From NCBI GenBank assembly GCA_035569495.1, contig DATMMX010000039.1, positions 54,826 through 118,825 on the forward strand: a stretch of DNA of 64,000 bases, in the 5' to 3' direction. Source of the stretch: DASRDZ01 sp035569495. Its GTDB lineage: Bacteria; Chloroflexota; Dormibacteria; Aeolococcales; Aeolococcaceae. Under the pieces are notes generated by a model. It worked only from the letters and a program-made list of their open reading frames with translations. It was not told the DNA's origin and did no database searches. Both the position numbers and the translations under genes were made by a program. Positions 1 to 7,975 of the stretch are shown here, one piece after another. Position 1 is the first letter of the stretch. Each line of letters starts with the position of its first letter.

Positions 1-279
<279 letters not shown>

Positions 280-283
<4 letters not shown>

Positions 284-1107
284 ACCGGCACGCGGGTGAG
301 GAAGTAGAGGAGCTGGGCGGGCACGATGCCCATCAGCACGGTGATGATCAGCACGTAGAGCATCGCGGTGGCCGGCTGGTTGGCGCGGATGCGCGCGAAG
401 TACAGGGTCAGCGCGTTGACCGCCGCGGTGAAGAGGATCCCCGCCAGCACCACCAGCAGCCAGAAGAACACCGCGTAGCGGGCGGCGAGCAGGTCGTGCC
501 GCGCGCCCTCGCCCGCGGTGAGCAGCGCGCCCGCGATGACGGCCGACTGCACACCCACCGCGACGAAGACGCCATACACCGCGCGGCGCAGCGGCCGGAA
601 GGTGAGGTCGGGGGCGATCAGGTACCAGTGGCCGAGCAGCATCCCCGCCAGGGTGCTGCCGCCGAGCAGCGTCGCCGGGACGAAGGCCACCGCCGCGGTC
701 AGCCCGCCGCCCAGCGGCTGCCCGAAGACCAGCGCGGCCATGGTGATCGCCGTCGCCCCGCAGCCCACCGCGACGGCGCCGACCACCTTGCGCGCCGCGT
801 CGGTGCCCACCGCGGAGAACAGCGCGTAGCCGAGGGTCGCCCCGGTGAAGCCGATCAGCCAGTGGACGAAGGACGCATACCGACCTGCGTCCACCCCGGT
901 GTGGAGAAGCTGCGACGGCTCTGGCAGGATGAGCAGCAGCCCGAGGTCCGTGCCCATGATCACCAGGCAGATCACCGCGGTGGTGCCGACGAAGCCGCGG
1001 CCCACGTCGCCGCCCAGGTCACTGAGGAAGGCGGCCACCACCGTGCCCACGGCCAGCTCGGCCAGCACCAGCACGGTGACCAGGGGCGCCAGTGCGGGGA
1101 GAGACAT
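280..1107 (-). CDS. Polytopic membrane protein of unknown function
   Basis: A 275-residue protein with about eight hydrophobic helices separated by short loops (for example residues 5-30, 38-62 and 220-250). I recognise no family motif. The start is ATG 1107 because a TAGCAT element ends exactly 7 nt upstream, as at other leaderless genes here; the reading frame stays open further upstream, but that part is a shadow of the opposite-strand gene at 1198. The gene shares a 4-nt GTGA overlap with the following GDPD gene, so both are probably one transcript. A role in membrane or lipid metabolism is only a guess from that neighbour. Confidence 0.72.
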
Positions 1108-1120
1108 CGCGGAGATGCTA
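1108..1120 (-). promoter_or_regulatory. Leaderless promoter -10 element
   Basis: TAGCAT (1120-1115, minus strand) ends 7 nt before ATG 1107, so transcription should begin at or next to the start codon. No clear -35 is visible. Confidence 0.5.
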
Positions 1121-1182
1121 CTGATGGCGTGTTCAGTGCCGCGCTTCGGAAACAAAGGCTCGCGCGGCGGGCCGGGGTGGGA

Positions 1183-1197
1183 TAGGGTCGGAGGCCC
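1183..1197 (+). promoter_or_regulatory. Leaderless promoter -10 element
   Basis: TAGGGT (1183-1188) lies 9 nt before ATG 1198. A GGAGG at 1190-1194 is only 3 nt from the ATG, too close for a normal ribosome binding site. Leaderless initiation is the simpler reading. Confidence 0.4.
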
Positions 1198-2127
1198 ATG
1201 AGGGCAAAGGCTTCGAGAGACGAGCAGGGCGACGTCCGCGGCTTGCTGGCGGAGCTTGGCGACCTGGTGGAGGATCTCGGGCTGGAGGAGGTGGTCGAGC
1301 ACCGGCCGCCGCCGCCGGCGACCACGGATGCAACCGCCCAGCATGCGGAGACGACAGCGCCGCCCGCCGCCGAGACAGCGGTCGTCCAGCCGGACTCGAA
1401 TGACATGGCCGAGCTGGCCGAGCTGGCCGCCGCCCTGGTCCCGCTGTGGGAACCCGCCGCCCCCGCGCCGCCGACGACGCTGTGGGACGCCTTCGCCCCC
1501 GAGCTCGACGCCGCGCCGCCGCGTCCGTGGACGCCGGGCGCCGCCATGGAGGTGGTCGAACCCGCGGGCCCACCGCGCAGCGCCGAATCCGAGCGTCAGC
1601 CCCGCCGCCTGCACGTCTTCACCGGTGCCCTGCGCAGCCGCCTCTTCACCGCCGTCACCGTCGCCGCCGTCCTCATCGCCATCGCCGTGGTCGTGCTCAC
1701 CCGGGTCGACTTCGGCAGCACCACCGGCCCCGACCACCCCGTCGCCAGGGCCGCCTTCGAGGTCACCAGAATGCGCACGGTCGACGCCACCTCCGCGGCG
1801 GTCGTCGCCCAGGCCCCCACCCGCAGCCACTTCCCCGCCCGGGTGACCGACGTCTTCATGGACGTCGTCTACCGCAACGCCGGCTCGGGCGACGCCATCC
1901 GCCTGGTCATCTCCCTGCTGCCCCCCGCGGGCAGCGGCGGCAACCCGGTGACGGTCGGCGACCAGAACCACGTCCTGCCCAGCGGCGGCGAGATCGCCGT
2001 CACCATCCAGGGGCCGGCGACGGGGTTCGCCTCCGGCGACTACACGGTGACCGCCTTCCACGACGGCCACCTGGAGCAGAGCCTAGCCTTCACCGTGGAC
2101 GCCCCCGTCCCCTCGCCCACGCCCTAG
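1198..2127 (+). CDS. Single-pass membrane protein with extracellular domain
   Basis: A 309-residue protein I do not recognise. Residues 1-140 are acidic and Pro/Ala-rich with a short possible helix (residues 11-34). Residues ~148-168 form one hydrophobic segment preceded by Arg residues, which predicts an N-in/C-out orientation. Residues 175-300 look like a small extracellular beta-sandwich (alternating hydrophobic strands and a D-Y-T-V-T-A-F strand near the end), followed by a PSPTP tail. The layout (disordered cytoplasmic part, one helix, Ig-like ectodomain) resembles the pseudokinase gene at 4061, but I see no sequence similarity. It is divergent from the membrane-protein gene at 1107. Confidence 0.7.
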   Translation: MRAKASRDEQGDVRGLLAELGDLVEDLGLEEVVEHRPPPPATTDATAQHAETTAPPAAETAVVQPDSNDMAELAELAAALVPLWEPAAPAPPTTLWDAFAPELDAAPPRPWTPGAAMEVVEPAGPPRSAESERQPRRLHVFTGALRSRLFTAVTVAAVLIAIAVVVLTRVDFGSTTGPDHPVARAAFEVTRMRTVDATSAAVVAQAPTRSHFPARVTDVFMDVVYRNAGSGDAIRLVISLLPPAGSGGNPVTVGDQNHVLPSGGEIAVTIQGPATGFASGDYTVTAFHDGHLEQSLAFTVDAPVPSPTP

Positions 2128-2139
2128 CACCGCAGGCGG

Positions 2140-2457
2140 CTACTCGACCGGGAGCCCCGCCTCCACCCAGGCGTCGATCCCCCCCGCCACGTTGACGGCG
2201 CGCTCGCGCCCATGCCGCCGCAGGTAGTCGACCACGCGGGCGCTGCGCCCGCCCACCTTGCAGTACACGTACACGTCGCGATCGGCGGGGATCTCCTCCA
2301 GCCGAGACGGCACCTGGTTCATGGGGATGTGCACCGCGCCCGGGATGCGCTGCTCGTCCCACTCCCACTGCTCGCGCACGTCGAGCAGAAGCGCGTCGCC
2401 GCGGTCGACGGCCGCGGCGGCGTCGCCGGCGGAAACCTCGGTGGGAACGCTGCTCAC
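2140..2457 (-). CDS. Rhodanese-domain sulfurtransferase
   Basis: A 105-residue single-domain rhodanese (PspE/GlpE type), which transfers sulfane sulfur through a cysteine persulfide. Seen: LLLDVREQWEW, the IPGAVHIPM strand-loop, and the active-site loop starting at Cys66 (CKVGGRS), with the cap residues typical of thiosulfate or persulfide rhodaneses. The start is GTG 2457, preceded by GGGAGG at 6-nt spacing; unlike many genes in this window it therefore has a proper ribosome binding site. It is cytoplasmic and monocistronic, convergent with the gene at 1198 and divergent from glutamate dehydrogenase. The physiological donor cannot be told from the sequence. Confidence 0.92.
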   Translation of the reverse strand: MSSVPTEVSAGDAAAAVDRGDALLLDVREQWEWDEQRIPGAVHIPMNQVPSRLEEIPADRDVYVYCKVGGRSARVVDYLRRHGRERAVNVAGGIDAWVEAGLPVE

Positions 2458-2498
2458 GATCGACCTCCCTCGCCGCCGACGAACTGGTCCAGCGCCCG

Positions 2499-2504
2499 AT
2501 GGTA
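2499..2504 (-). promoter_or_regulatory. Possible -10 element of the rhodanese gene
   Basis: TACCAT on the minus strand, 41 nt upstream of GTG 2457. It would give a leader that contains the GGGAGG ribosome binding site. Confidence 0.3.
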
Positions 2505-2526
2505 GCCGGGTCCGCCGGGACGCTGC

Positions 2527-2540
2527 TACGCTCCGTTCAC
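2527..2540 (+). promoter_or_regulatory. Leaderless promoter -10 element of gdhA
   Basis: TACGCT (2527-2532) lies 8 nt before GTG 2541. This supports that codon rather than the in-frame upstream start at 2499 as the true start of glutamate dehydrogenase. Confidence 0.45.
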
Positions 2541-3809
2541 GTGAGCGTCGCCGCCGCCGTCCCTTCGCTCGACAACCCGTGGCACAACGCCCAGGCGCAG
2601 TTCGACGCCGCCGCCGAGCTGCTCGGGCTGCCCCAGGGCCTGCGCGCGGTGCTCCGCGAGGTGCGCCGCGAGTTCACCGTCCGCTTCCCGGTGAAGCTGG
2701 ACGACGGCTCGCTGCGCATGTTCGAGGGCTACCGGGTGCAGCACAACCTGACCCGCGGCCCGGCCAAGGGCGGCCTGCGCTTCCACCCCCAGGTGTCGCT
2801 CGACGAGGTCAAGGCGCTGGCCATGTGGATGACCTGGAAGTGCGCCATCGCCAACCTGCCCTTCGGCGGCGCCAAGGGCGGGGTGATCGTCGACCCCGCC
2901 GAGCTGTCGCACCGCGAGCTGGAGCGGCTGACCCGGCGCTTCGCCAGCGAGATCGCCGTGCTGATCGGGCCGGAGTCCGACATCCCCGCGCCCGACGTCA
3001 ACACCAACGCCGAGATCATGGCCTGGATCATGGACACCGTCTCCATGGAGTCGGGGTTCAGCGTGCCCGCGGTGGTCACCGGCAAGCCGCTGGAGATCGG
3101 CGGCAGCGAGGGGCGCGCCTCGGCGACCGGGCGCGGCGTGACCATCGTGGCGCTGGAGGTCTGCCGCCGCCTCGGCCGCGACCCGGCGTCGACCACGGTG
3201 GCGGTGCAGGGCTTCGGCAACGTCGGCGGCACCGCGGCAAAGCTGATGCAGGAAGCGGGTTTCCGGGTCTGCGCAGTTTCGGACGTGCATGGCGGAATCT
3301 ACCGTCCCGCCGGGCTGGACATCGAGGCCGTGGTCGCCTGGCGCGCCAAGTTCGGCGAACTGCACGGCTTTCCCGACACCGAGGACGTGAGCAACGACGC
3401 ACTTCTGGAGCTGCCCGTCGACATGCTCGTCCCCGCGGCGCTGGAGAACCAGATCACCGCGCGCAACGCGGGGCGGGTCAAGGCGTCGATCATCGTCGAG
3501 GGCGCCAACGGGCCGACCACGCCCGACGCCGACCACATCCTCGAACGGCGCGGCGTGGTGGTGGTGCCCGACATCCTGGCCAACGCGGGCGGCGTCACCG
3601 TGTCCTACTTCGAGTGGGTGCAGGACATCCAGTCCTTCTTCTGGGAGGAGGGCGAGATCAACCAGAAGCTGGAGAAGGTGATGCGCAAGGCCTTCGCCCA
3701 GACCGCCGAGCAGGCCGACAAGCACCACGTCTCGCTGCGCCTGGGCGCGTACCTGGTCGCGGTCAAGCGCGTCGCCGACGCCACCGCGGTGCGCGGGATC
3801 TATCCATAG
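2541..3809 (+). CDS. gdhA: Glutamate dehydrogenase (Glu/Leu/Phe/Val family)
   Basis: A 422-residue hexameric-type glutamate dehydrogenase, interconverting glutamate and 2-oxoglutarate plus ammonium with NAD(P). Seen: GPAKGG (Lys76), MTWK (Lys100), GGAKGG (catalytic Lys112) and PAPDVNTN (Asp152). The spacing of these four residues matches Lys89, Lys113, Lys125 and Asp165 of the well-studied clostridial enzyme exactly. The Rossmann loop is GFGNVGG. Length is normal for the family. I chose GTG 2541 because the N-terminus then matches the usual length and a TACGCT element sits 8 nt upstream. It is monocistronic, with a stem-loop right after the stop. Coenzyme preference cannot be decided by eye. 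Confidence 0.95.
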   Translation: MSVAAAVPSLDNPWHNAQAQFDAAAELLGLPQGLRAVLREVRREFTVRFPVKLDDGSLRMFEGYRVQHNLTRGPAKGGLRFHPQVSLDEVKALAMWMTWKCAIANLPFGGAKGGVIVDPAELSHRELERLTRRFASEIAVLIGPESDIPAPDVNTNAEIMAWIMDTVSMESGFSVPAVVTGKPLEIGGSEGRASATGRGVTIVALEVCRRLGRDPASTTVAVQGFGNVGGTAAKLMQEAGFRVCAVSDVHGGIYRPAGLDIEAVVAWRAKFGELHGFPDTEDVSNDALLELPVDMLVPAALENQITARNAGRVKASIIVEGANGPTTPDADHILERRGVVVVPDILANAGGVTVSYFEWVQDIQSFFWEEGEINQKLEKVMRKAFAQTAEQADKHHVSLRLGAYLVAVKRVADATAVRGIYP

Positions 3810-3824
3810 CCGCCGCAAGGCGGT
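3809..3824 (+). terminator. GNRA-loop hairpin after gdhA
   Basis: GCCGCC-GCAA-GGCGGT forms a 5-6 bp stem with a GCAA tetraloop, starting at the last base of the gdhA stop codon. No T-tract follows, so intrinsic termination is uncertain. Confidence 0.35.
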
Positions 3825-3835
3825 GCGCAGCGCTG

Positions 3836-3848
3836 TAGTCTGCACGCG
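3836..3848 (+). promoter_or_regulatory. Leaderless promoter -10 element
   Basis: TAGTCT (3836-3841), preceded by TG, lies 7 nt before ATG 3849. It would drive the zinc-ribbon and pseudokinase pair. Confidence 0.5.
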
Positions 3849-4064
3849 ATGAACAGGCGTACGAGCGACGCTCAGCTCGCGCTCCCCGGCCTGGCGCCCC
3901 TCTGCCCCCACTGCGGCGGGCGGCGGACCGAACTGCTCCCGGCAGCCGAGGACGGCGCAACCCAGGACGTGGTCAGCGGCCAGCAGTGGCAGTGCCGCGC
4001 CTGCGAGCGGACCTTCTGGTCCTTGCCCAGCCTGGCCGGCGGCCCCCGGGCGGCGCGCCGATGA
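3849..4064 (+). CDS. Small zinc-ribbon protein
   Basis: A 71-residue protein with two CxxC knuckles (Cys19/Cys22 and Cys49/Cys52) separated by 26 residues, a classic zinc-ribbon spacing, and an aromatic RTFW segment after the second knuckle. It has no further domain. Its stop overlaps the ATG of the pseudokinase gene (ATGA), so the two are translationally coupled and may work together. A DNA-, RNA- or protein-binding role is possible but cannot be assigned. Confidence 0.72.
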   Translation: MNRRTSDAQLALPGLAPLCPHCGGRRTELLPAAEDGATQDVVSGQQWQCRACERTFWSLPSLAGGPRAARR

Positions 4065-5554
4065 CCCAGCAGAGCACCCCGCAGCAGCTCCCCACCCTGC
4101 GCGACTACGAGGTCGACGGCTTCCTGGCCGCCGGCAGCACGGGCACGTTCTACACCGGCAAACACCGCCTCACCGGGCACCCGATCGCCCTGCAGCGCAT
4201 CGCCCCACAGCTCGCCGACACGCCCGGCTTCGTCGACCGCCTCGGCGACTCCGCCCGGCAGGTGGCGGCGCTGCGCAACCCGCACATCGTCGGGGTGTAC
4301 GACCTGGTCGTGGAGGATGGCGTCTACCTGGTCTTGGAGCTGGTCCCCGGCGCCTCGCTGCGCCAGCTCGCCCCACCCGGCCAGGCGCTGCCTCCCGCCG
4401 CCGCGATCGCCGCTGTGGACGACGTGCTCAACGCCCTGGAGACCGCCCACCAGGCGGGCATCGTCCACGGCGACATCCGCGCCGAGCACGTCCTGATCAC
4501 CCCGATGGGCACCGCCAAGCTGGGCGGCTTCGCCGTCGCCCACGCCCTCCAGGTGCTGCCCGGGCAGCAGGGCGCCGGGCGTCCCGGCTACGCCAGCCCC
4601 GAGCGGCTCGCCGGCCGGCCGCCCGAGGTGACCTCCGACCTCTACGCGGTCAGCGCGCTGGCCTCCGAGATGATGACCGGCTCCACCCCGTCGCCCGGCC
4701 GGGTCGGCCCGCCCGCCCTGCCCGCCGTCGCCGACGTGCTCCGCCGCGGCCTGAGCGCCGACGCCTCGCGCCGCTACGGGTCGGCCACCGAGCTGCGCAC
4801 CGCCCTGATCGGCGCCACCGCCGGCAGCATGGGCCCGGCCTGGCGCCTGGCCAGCGACCTGGGCGCCCGGGCCGCCGCCGCGTCTCCCGGGTCGGCCGCA
4901 GCCGCAGCGGCCCAGCCGGTGCCGCCGGCGCCGCCGCTGGCCGCGGGCGCGGCGCCGCCGCAGCTCGCCTTCAGCACGCCGCCGCCGCCCGCGTCCGCCG
5001 CCGCCGCGGGTGGCGCCCAGCCCTCGCCGATGGCGCGGCCGCCGGTGACCCCGCCGACCTCCTACCTCCCCCCGCCCGAGCCCCGCGCCCGCGCCGCCAT
5101 CACCGAGGTCGACAGCGAGGACCGCCACCGCCCCGGCTGGCTGATCCCGCTGATCGTGGTGCTGGTCGCTCTGCTCGCCGGTGGCGGGATCGGCGCCGCG
5201 TTCGCGCTCGGCGCCTTCGGCGGCGGCAGCAGCGCGAGCAGCGGCCCGCTCATCGTGGGCACCGACGTCAAGCTCGCGGTCACGCCCACCTCGGGCGGCT
5301 GCAACACCGTCTACAACTTCGTCGCCACCGGCTCGGTCAGCGGCGCGGGCACGCTCACCTACCGCTGGGAGCGCAGCGACGGCTTCGTCAGCCAGGACAT
5401 CCCGGTGACGGTCAGCGCCGACGACGTGCGCTTCGAGCTGCCCGGCCCGCCCTGGCGCATCTCGGGACACCAGTCGCAGCTGCAGATGACCTTCCACGTC
5501 GTCAAGCCGACCGAGCGGGTGGTCAGCGCGACGGTCCCCTACAGCTGCCCGTAG
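4061..5554 (+). CDS. Transmembrane Ser/Thr protein pseudokinase
   Basis: A 497-residue protein with a PknB-like kinase fold (residues ~15-250), a Pro/Ala-rich linker (270-350), one membrane helix (~361-385) and an extracellular beta-sandwich (395-497) with two cysteines (414 and 496) that could pair. The kinase part keeps a glycine loop (AAGSTGTF), HGD (136-138) and an APE-like SPERL. It lacks key catalytic residues: the ATP-binding Lys of the VAIK motif is Gln45, HRDxKxxN reads HGDIRAEH so the Lys and Asn are gone, and DFG reads GGF (155-157), so the Mg-binding Asp is missing. It should therefore be catalytically dead and act as a scaffold or sensor. Its start overlaps the stop of the zinc-ribbon gene. 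Confidence 0.85.
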   Translation: MTQQSTPQQLPTLRDYEVDGFLAAGSTGTFYTGKHRLTGHPIALQRIAPQLADTPGFVDRLGDSARQVAALRNPHIVGVYDLVVEDGVYLVLELVPGASLRQLAPPGQALPPAAAIAAVDDVLNALETAHQAGIVHGDIRAEHVLITPMGTAKLGGFAVAHALQVLPGQQGAGRPGYASPERLAGRPPEVTSDLYAVSALASEMMTGSTPSPGRVGPPALPAVADVLRRGLSADASRRYGSATELRTALIGATAGSMGPAWRLASDLGARAAAASPGSAAAAAAQPVPPAPPLAAGAAPPQLAFSTPPPPASAAAAGGAQPSPMARPPVTPPTSYLPPPEPRARAAITEVDSEDRHRPGWLIPLIVVLVALLAGGGIGAAFALGAFGGGSSASSGPLIVGTDVKLAVTPTSGGCNTVYNFVATGSVSGAGTLTYRWERSDGFVSQDIPVTVSADDVRFELPGPPWRISGHQSQLQMTFHVVKPTERVVSATVPYSCP

Positions 5555-5561
5555 TCGCCTG

Positions 5562-5577
5562 GCGGCGGTGACGCCGC
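5562..5577 (+). terminator. GNRA-loop hairpin after the pseudokinase gene
   Basis: GCGGCG-GTGA-CGCCGC is a perfect 6-bp stem with a GTGA tetraloop, 8 nt after the stop at 5554. No T-tract follows. Confidence 0.35.
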
Positions 5578-5696
5578 AGGGTGTCTGCACGGTGTGACGA
5601 CCTGGTGGAAGTCCTGCCGCCTGGCGCCGCATGAGGGCATGGTCTGCACGACAGTTGAGGCCGACCCGCTCGCTCCCCCCACCTCTCACACACGGA

Positions 5697-5708
5697 TACC
5701 CACTGCCC
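5697..5708 (+). promoter_or_regulatory. Weak candidate -10 element
   Basis: TACCCA (5697-5702) lies 6 nt before ATG 5709. It is weaker than the other leaderless elements, and the remaining upstream region (5578-5696) shows nothing else I can name. Confidence 0.25.
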
Positions 5709-7940
5709 ATGCGACGTCTCGTGCTGTTCTCCGCCGCCCTTCCCATCGCGGCGCTGTGCGCCGTGCCGGGCTCGCCTCTGTCCACCCACGCCGGGACGCC
5801 GCCCCAGCTCGGCCTCAGCGGCCAGTACGTCGAACACCTCCAGGGTGGCAACAACTCCCCCGCCGCCTACGGCACCGCGCCGCAGGCGTTCGCGGGCGTG
5901 GCCGTCGGCGACGTGCTCGGCAACGGCGGCAAGGCCGTCGCCGCCGCCTTCCCCGACGGCAACGTGGTGCTGCTCAACAGCGGCCTGGGCCTGCTCAACG
6001 GCGCCTGGCCGCGCTCCGCGGGCCCCGGCCCGGTGCACGCCGCGCCGACCCTCGCCGACCTGACCGGCGACGGCCACCTCCAGGTGATCACCACCAGCGA
6101 GTCCGGCAACGTCAACGTCTGGAACGCCGACGGCACCAACTACCCCGGCTGGCCACAGACCTCGCACCCGCTGGCCTCGAACTTCCCCAAGGGCTTCTTC
6201 GGCGGCGTCGCCGTCGGTGACCTCTACGGCAACGGTGGCAAGGAATTGGTCTCGGGAAGCTGGGACCACACGCTCTACGCGTGGGACCGCAACGGCAACA
6301 TCCTGCCCAACTTCCCCATCAACCTCTTCGACACCATCTGGGACACGCCCGCCCTGGCCGACCTCGAACACCTCGGCCAGATGGACATCGTCATCGGCTC
6401 CGACTCCAGCGGCGGCTCCACCGAGCCCTACCCGCCGGGCGGCGTCTACTGGTCGTTCCGCCCCAACGGCGGGCGGCTGCCCTTCACCCAGCTCATCGAC
6501 CAGTCGCCGTGGGCCTCGCCGGCCATCGGAGATCTGGCCAACAACCGCAGCAACACCGTGGTCGGCGGCACCGGCATCTTCTACAACGACCCCGCCGGCC
6601 ACTACGTCGACGCGTGGGGCGAGGGCGGCTCGCACTGGCGGGCAGGCACCGGCGGCCGCAACTTCGCCTCGCCGGCGATCGGCCACCTGCAGGGCCCGCC
6701 CGGCGCCAAGGACGTGGTCGAGACCAGCATCGACGGCGGCGTCTACGTCTTCGACGCCAACGGCAACCTGCTCTGGAACCGCAACCCCGGCATGGGCTCG
6801 CTGTTCGGCTCGCCGATCATCGCCCCGGTCGACGGCACCGGCAACAACGGCGTCTGGATCGGCGCCGGCCAGCACCTGATCGCCTACGACCTCTTCGGCA
6901 ACGTGGTCTCGGACACCATCCTCCCCGGCGTGACCTGGAGCAACCCCACGGTGGCCAGCCTCGACGGCCGGACACTGCAGGTGATCATCACCTCGCAGGG
7001 CACCAGCGCCGGCCCGCAGGCCGAGAACACCTGGGTGGTCAGCTCGTACAACATCCCCGGCAGCAGCGCCGGCATGCTCGACCCGCACAACAAGCTGCAG
7101 TGGCCGACCTTCCACTACGACATGCAGCGCACCGGCAACCAGCTCGGCAAGATCGGCCCGCCCCCGCCGCCCCCGCCGGGCCACCCCGGCTACTGGATGA
7201 CCGCGTCGGACGGCGGCATCTTCACCTTCGGCGCGGTGCCCTACTACGGCTCGATGGGCGGGATCCCGCTGAACAAACCGGTGGTCGGCATGGCCCGAAC
7301 GCGCGACGGCGGCGGCTACTGGGAGGTGGCCACCGACGGTGGCATCTTCACCTTCGGCGACGCCGCCTTCCACGGCTCGACGGGCGGGCATCCGCTCAAC
7401 CAGCCGATCGTGGGCATGGCCCAGACGCCCGGCGGCAACGGCTACTGGCTGGTGGCCTCGGACGGCGGCATCTTCCCGTTCGGTGACGCCGGCGGCTTCG
7501 GGTCGCACGGCGGCTCGCCGCTGAACCAGCCGATCGTCGGCATGGCGCCGACGCCGAGCGGCAACGGCTACTGGCTGGTCGCCTCGGACGGCGGCATCTT
7601 CCCCTACGGTGACGCCGGTGGCTACGGGTCGCACGGCGGCTCGCCGCTGAACCAGCCGATCGTCGGCATGGCGGCGACGCCGACCGGACACGGGTACTGG
7701 CTGGTCGCCTCCGACGGCGGCATCTTCCCCTACGGCGACGCGGGCGGCTTCGGGTCGCACGGCGGCTCGCCGCTGAACAAGCCGATCGTCGGCATGGCCC
7801 CGTCGCCGCTGGGCCACGGCTACTGGCTGGTGGCCTCGGACGGCGGCATCTTCCCCTACGGCGACGCGCCCCAGGGCCTCGGCTCGGCGGGCGGCATCCG
7901 CCTCGCCCAGCCCATCGTGGGCATGGCCGGCTGGGGCTGA
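5709..7940 (+). CDS. Secreted FG-GAP/propeller protein with six GYW repeats
   Basis: A 743-residue exported protein. Residues 1-28 are a signal peptide (MRR, hydrophobic core, ...STHA). Residues ~50-480 hold about eight FG-GAP/PQQ-like strands of the type VAVGDVLGNGGK, LADLTGDGHLQV, VAVGDLYGNGGKEL and SPAIGDL, i.e. a 7-8-bladed beta-propeller. A PPPPPPP linker leads to six tandem ~42-residue repeats of the GYWLVASDGGIFPFGDA type (last 250 residues), ending exactly at the end of unit six. I start at ATG 5709 because the signal peptide begins there, not at the in-frame ATG 5631. No catalytic residues are apparent; binding or surface display is the likely role. Confidence 0.85.
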   Translation: MRRLVLFSAALPIAALCAVPGSPLSTHAGTPPQLGLSGQYVEHLQGGNNSPAAYGTAPQAFAGVAVGDVLGNGGKAVAAAFPDGNVVLLNSGLGLLNGAWPRSAGPGPVHAAPTLADLTGDGHLQVITTSESGNVNVWNADGTNYPGWPQTSHPLASNFPKGFFGGVAVGDLYGNGGKELVSGSWDHTLYAWDRNGNILPNFPINLFDTIWDTPALADLEHLGQMDIVIGSDSSGGSTEPYPPGGVYWSFRPNGGRLPFTQLIDQSPWASPAIGDLANNRSNTVVGGTGIFYNDPAGHYVDAWGEGGSHWRAGTGGRNFASPAIGHLQGPPGAKDVVETSIDGGVYVFDANGNLLWNRNPGMGSLFGSPIIAPVDGTGNNGVWIGAGQHLIAYDLFGNVVSDTILPGVTWSNPTVASLDGRTLQVIITSQGTSAGPQAENTWVVSSYNIPGSSAGMLDPHNKLQWPTFHYDMQRTGNQLGKIGPPPPPPPGHPGYWMTASDGGIFTFGAVPYYGSMGGIPLNKPVVGMARTRDGGGYWEVATDGGIFTFGDAAFHGSTGGHPLNQPIVGMAQTPGGNGYWLVASDGGIFPFGDAGGFGSHGGSPLNQPIVGMAPTPSGNGYWLVASDGGIFPYGDAGGYGSHGGSPLNQPIVGMAATPTGHGYWLVASDGGIFPYGDAGGFGSHGGSPLNKPIVGMAPSPLGHGYWLVASDGGIFPYGDAPQGLGSAGGIRLAQPIVGMAGWG
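7188..7937 (+). repeat. Six tandem 126-bp repeats encoding GYW units
   Basis: Six in-frame units of 42 codons (the last 40). The third to fifth are nearly identical at DNA level around the GSHGGSPLNQ segment, suggesting recent gene conversion. Confidence 0.9.
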
Positions 7941-7975
7941 GTTCGTCCTTGGACGTGCGCGGTGAGTGCGCGCGT

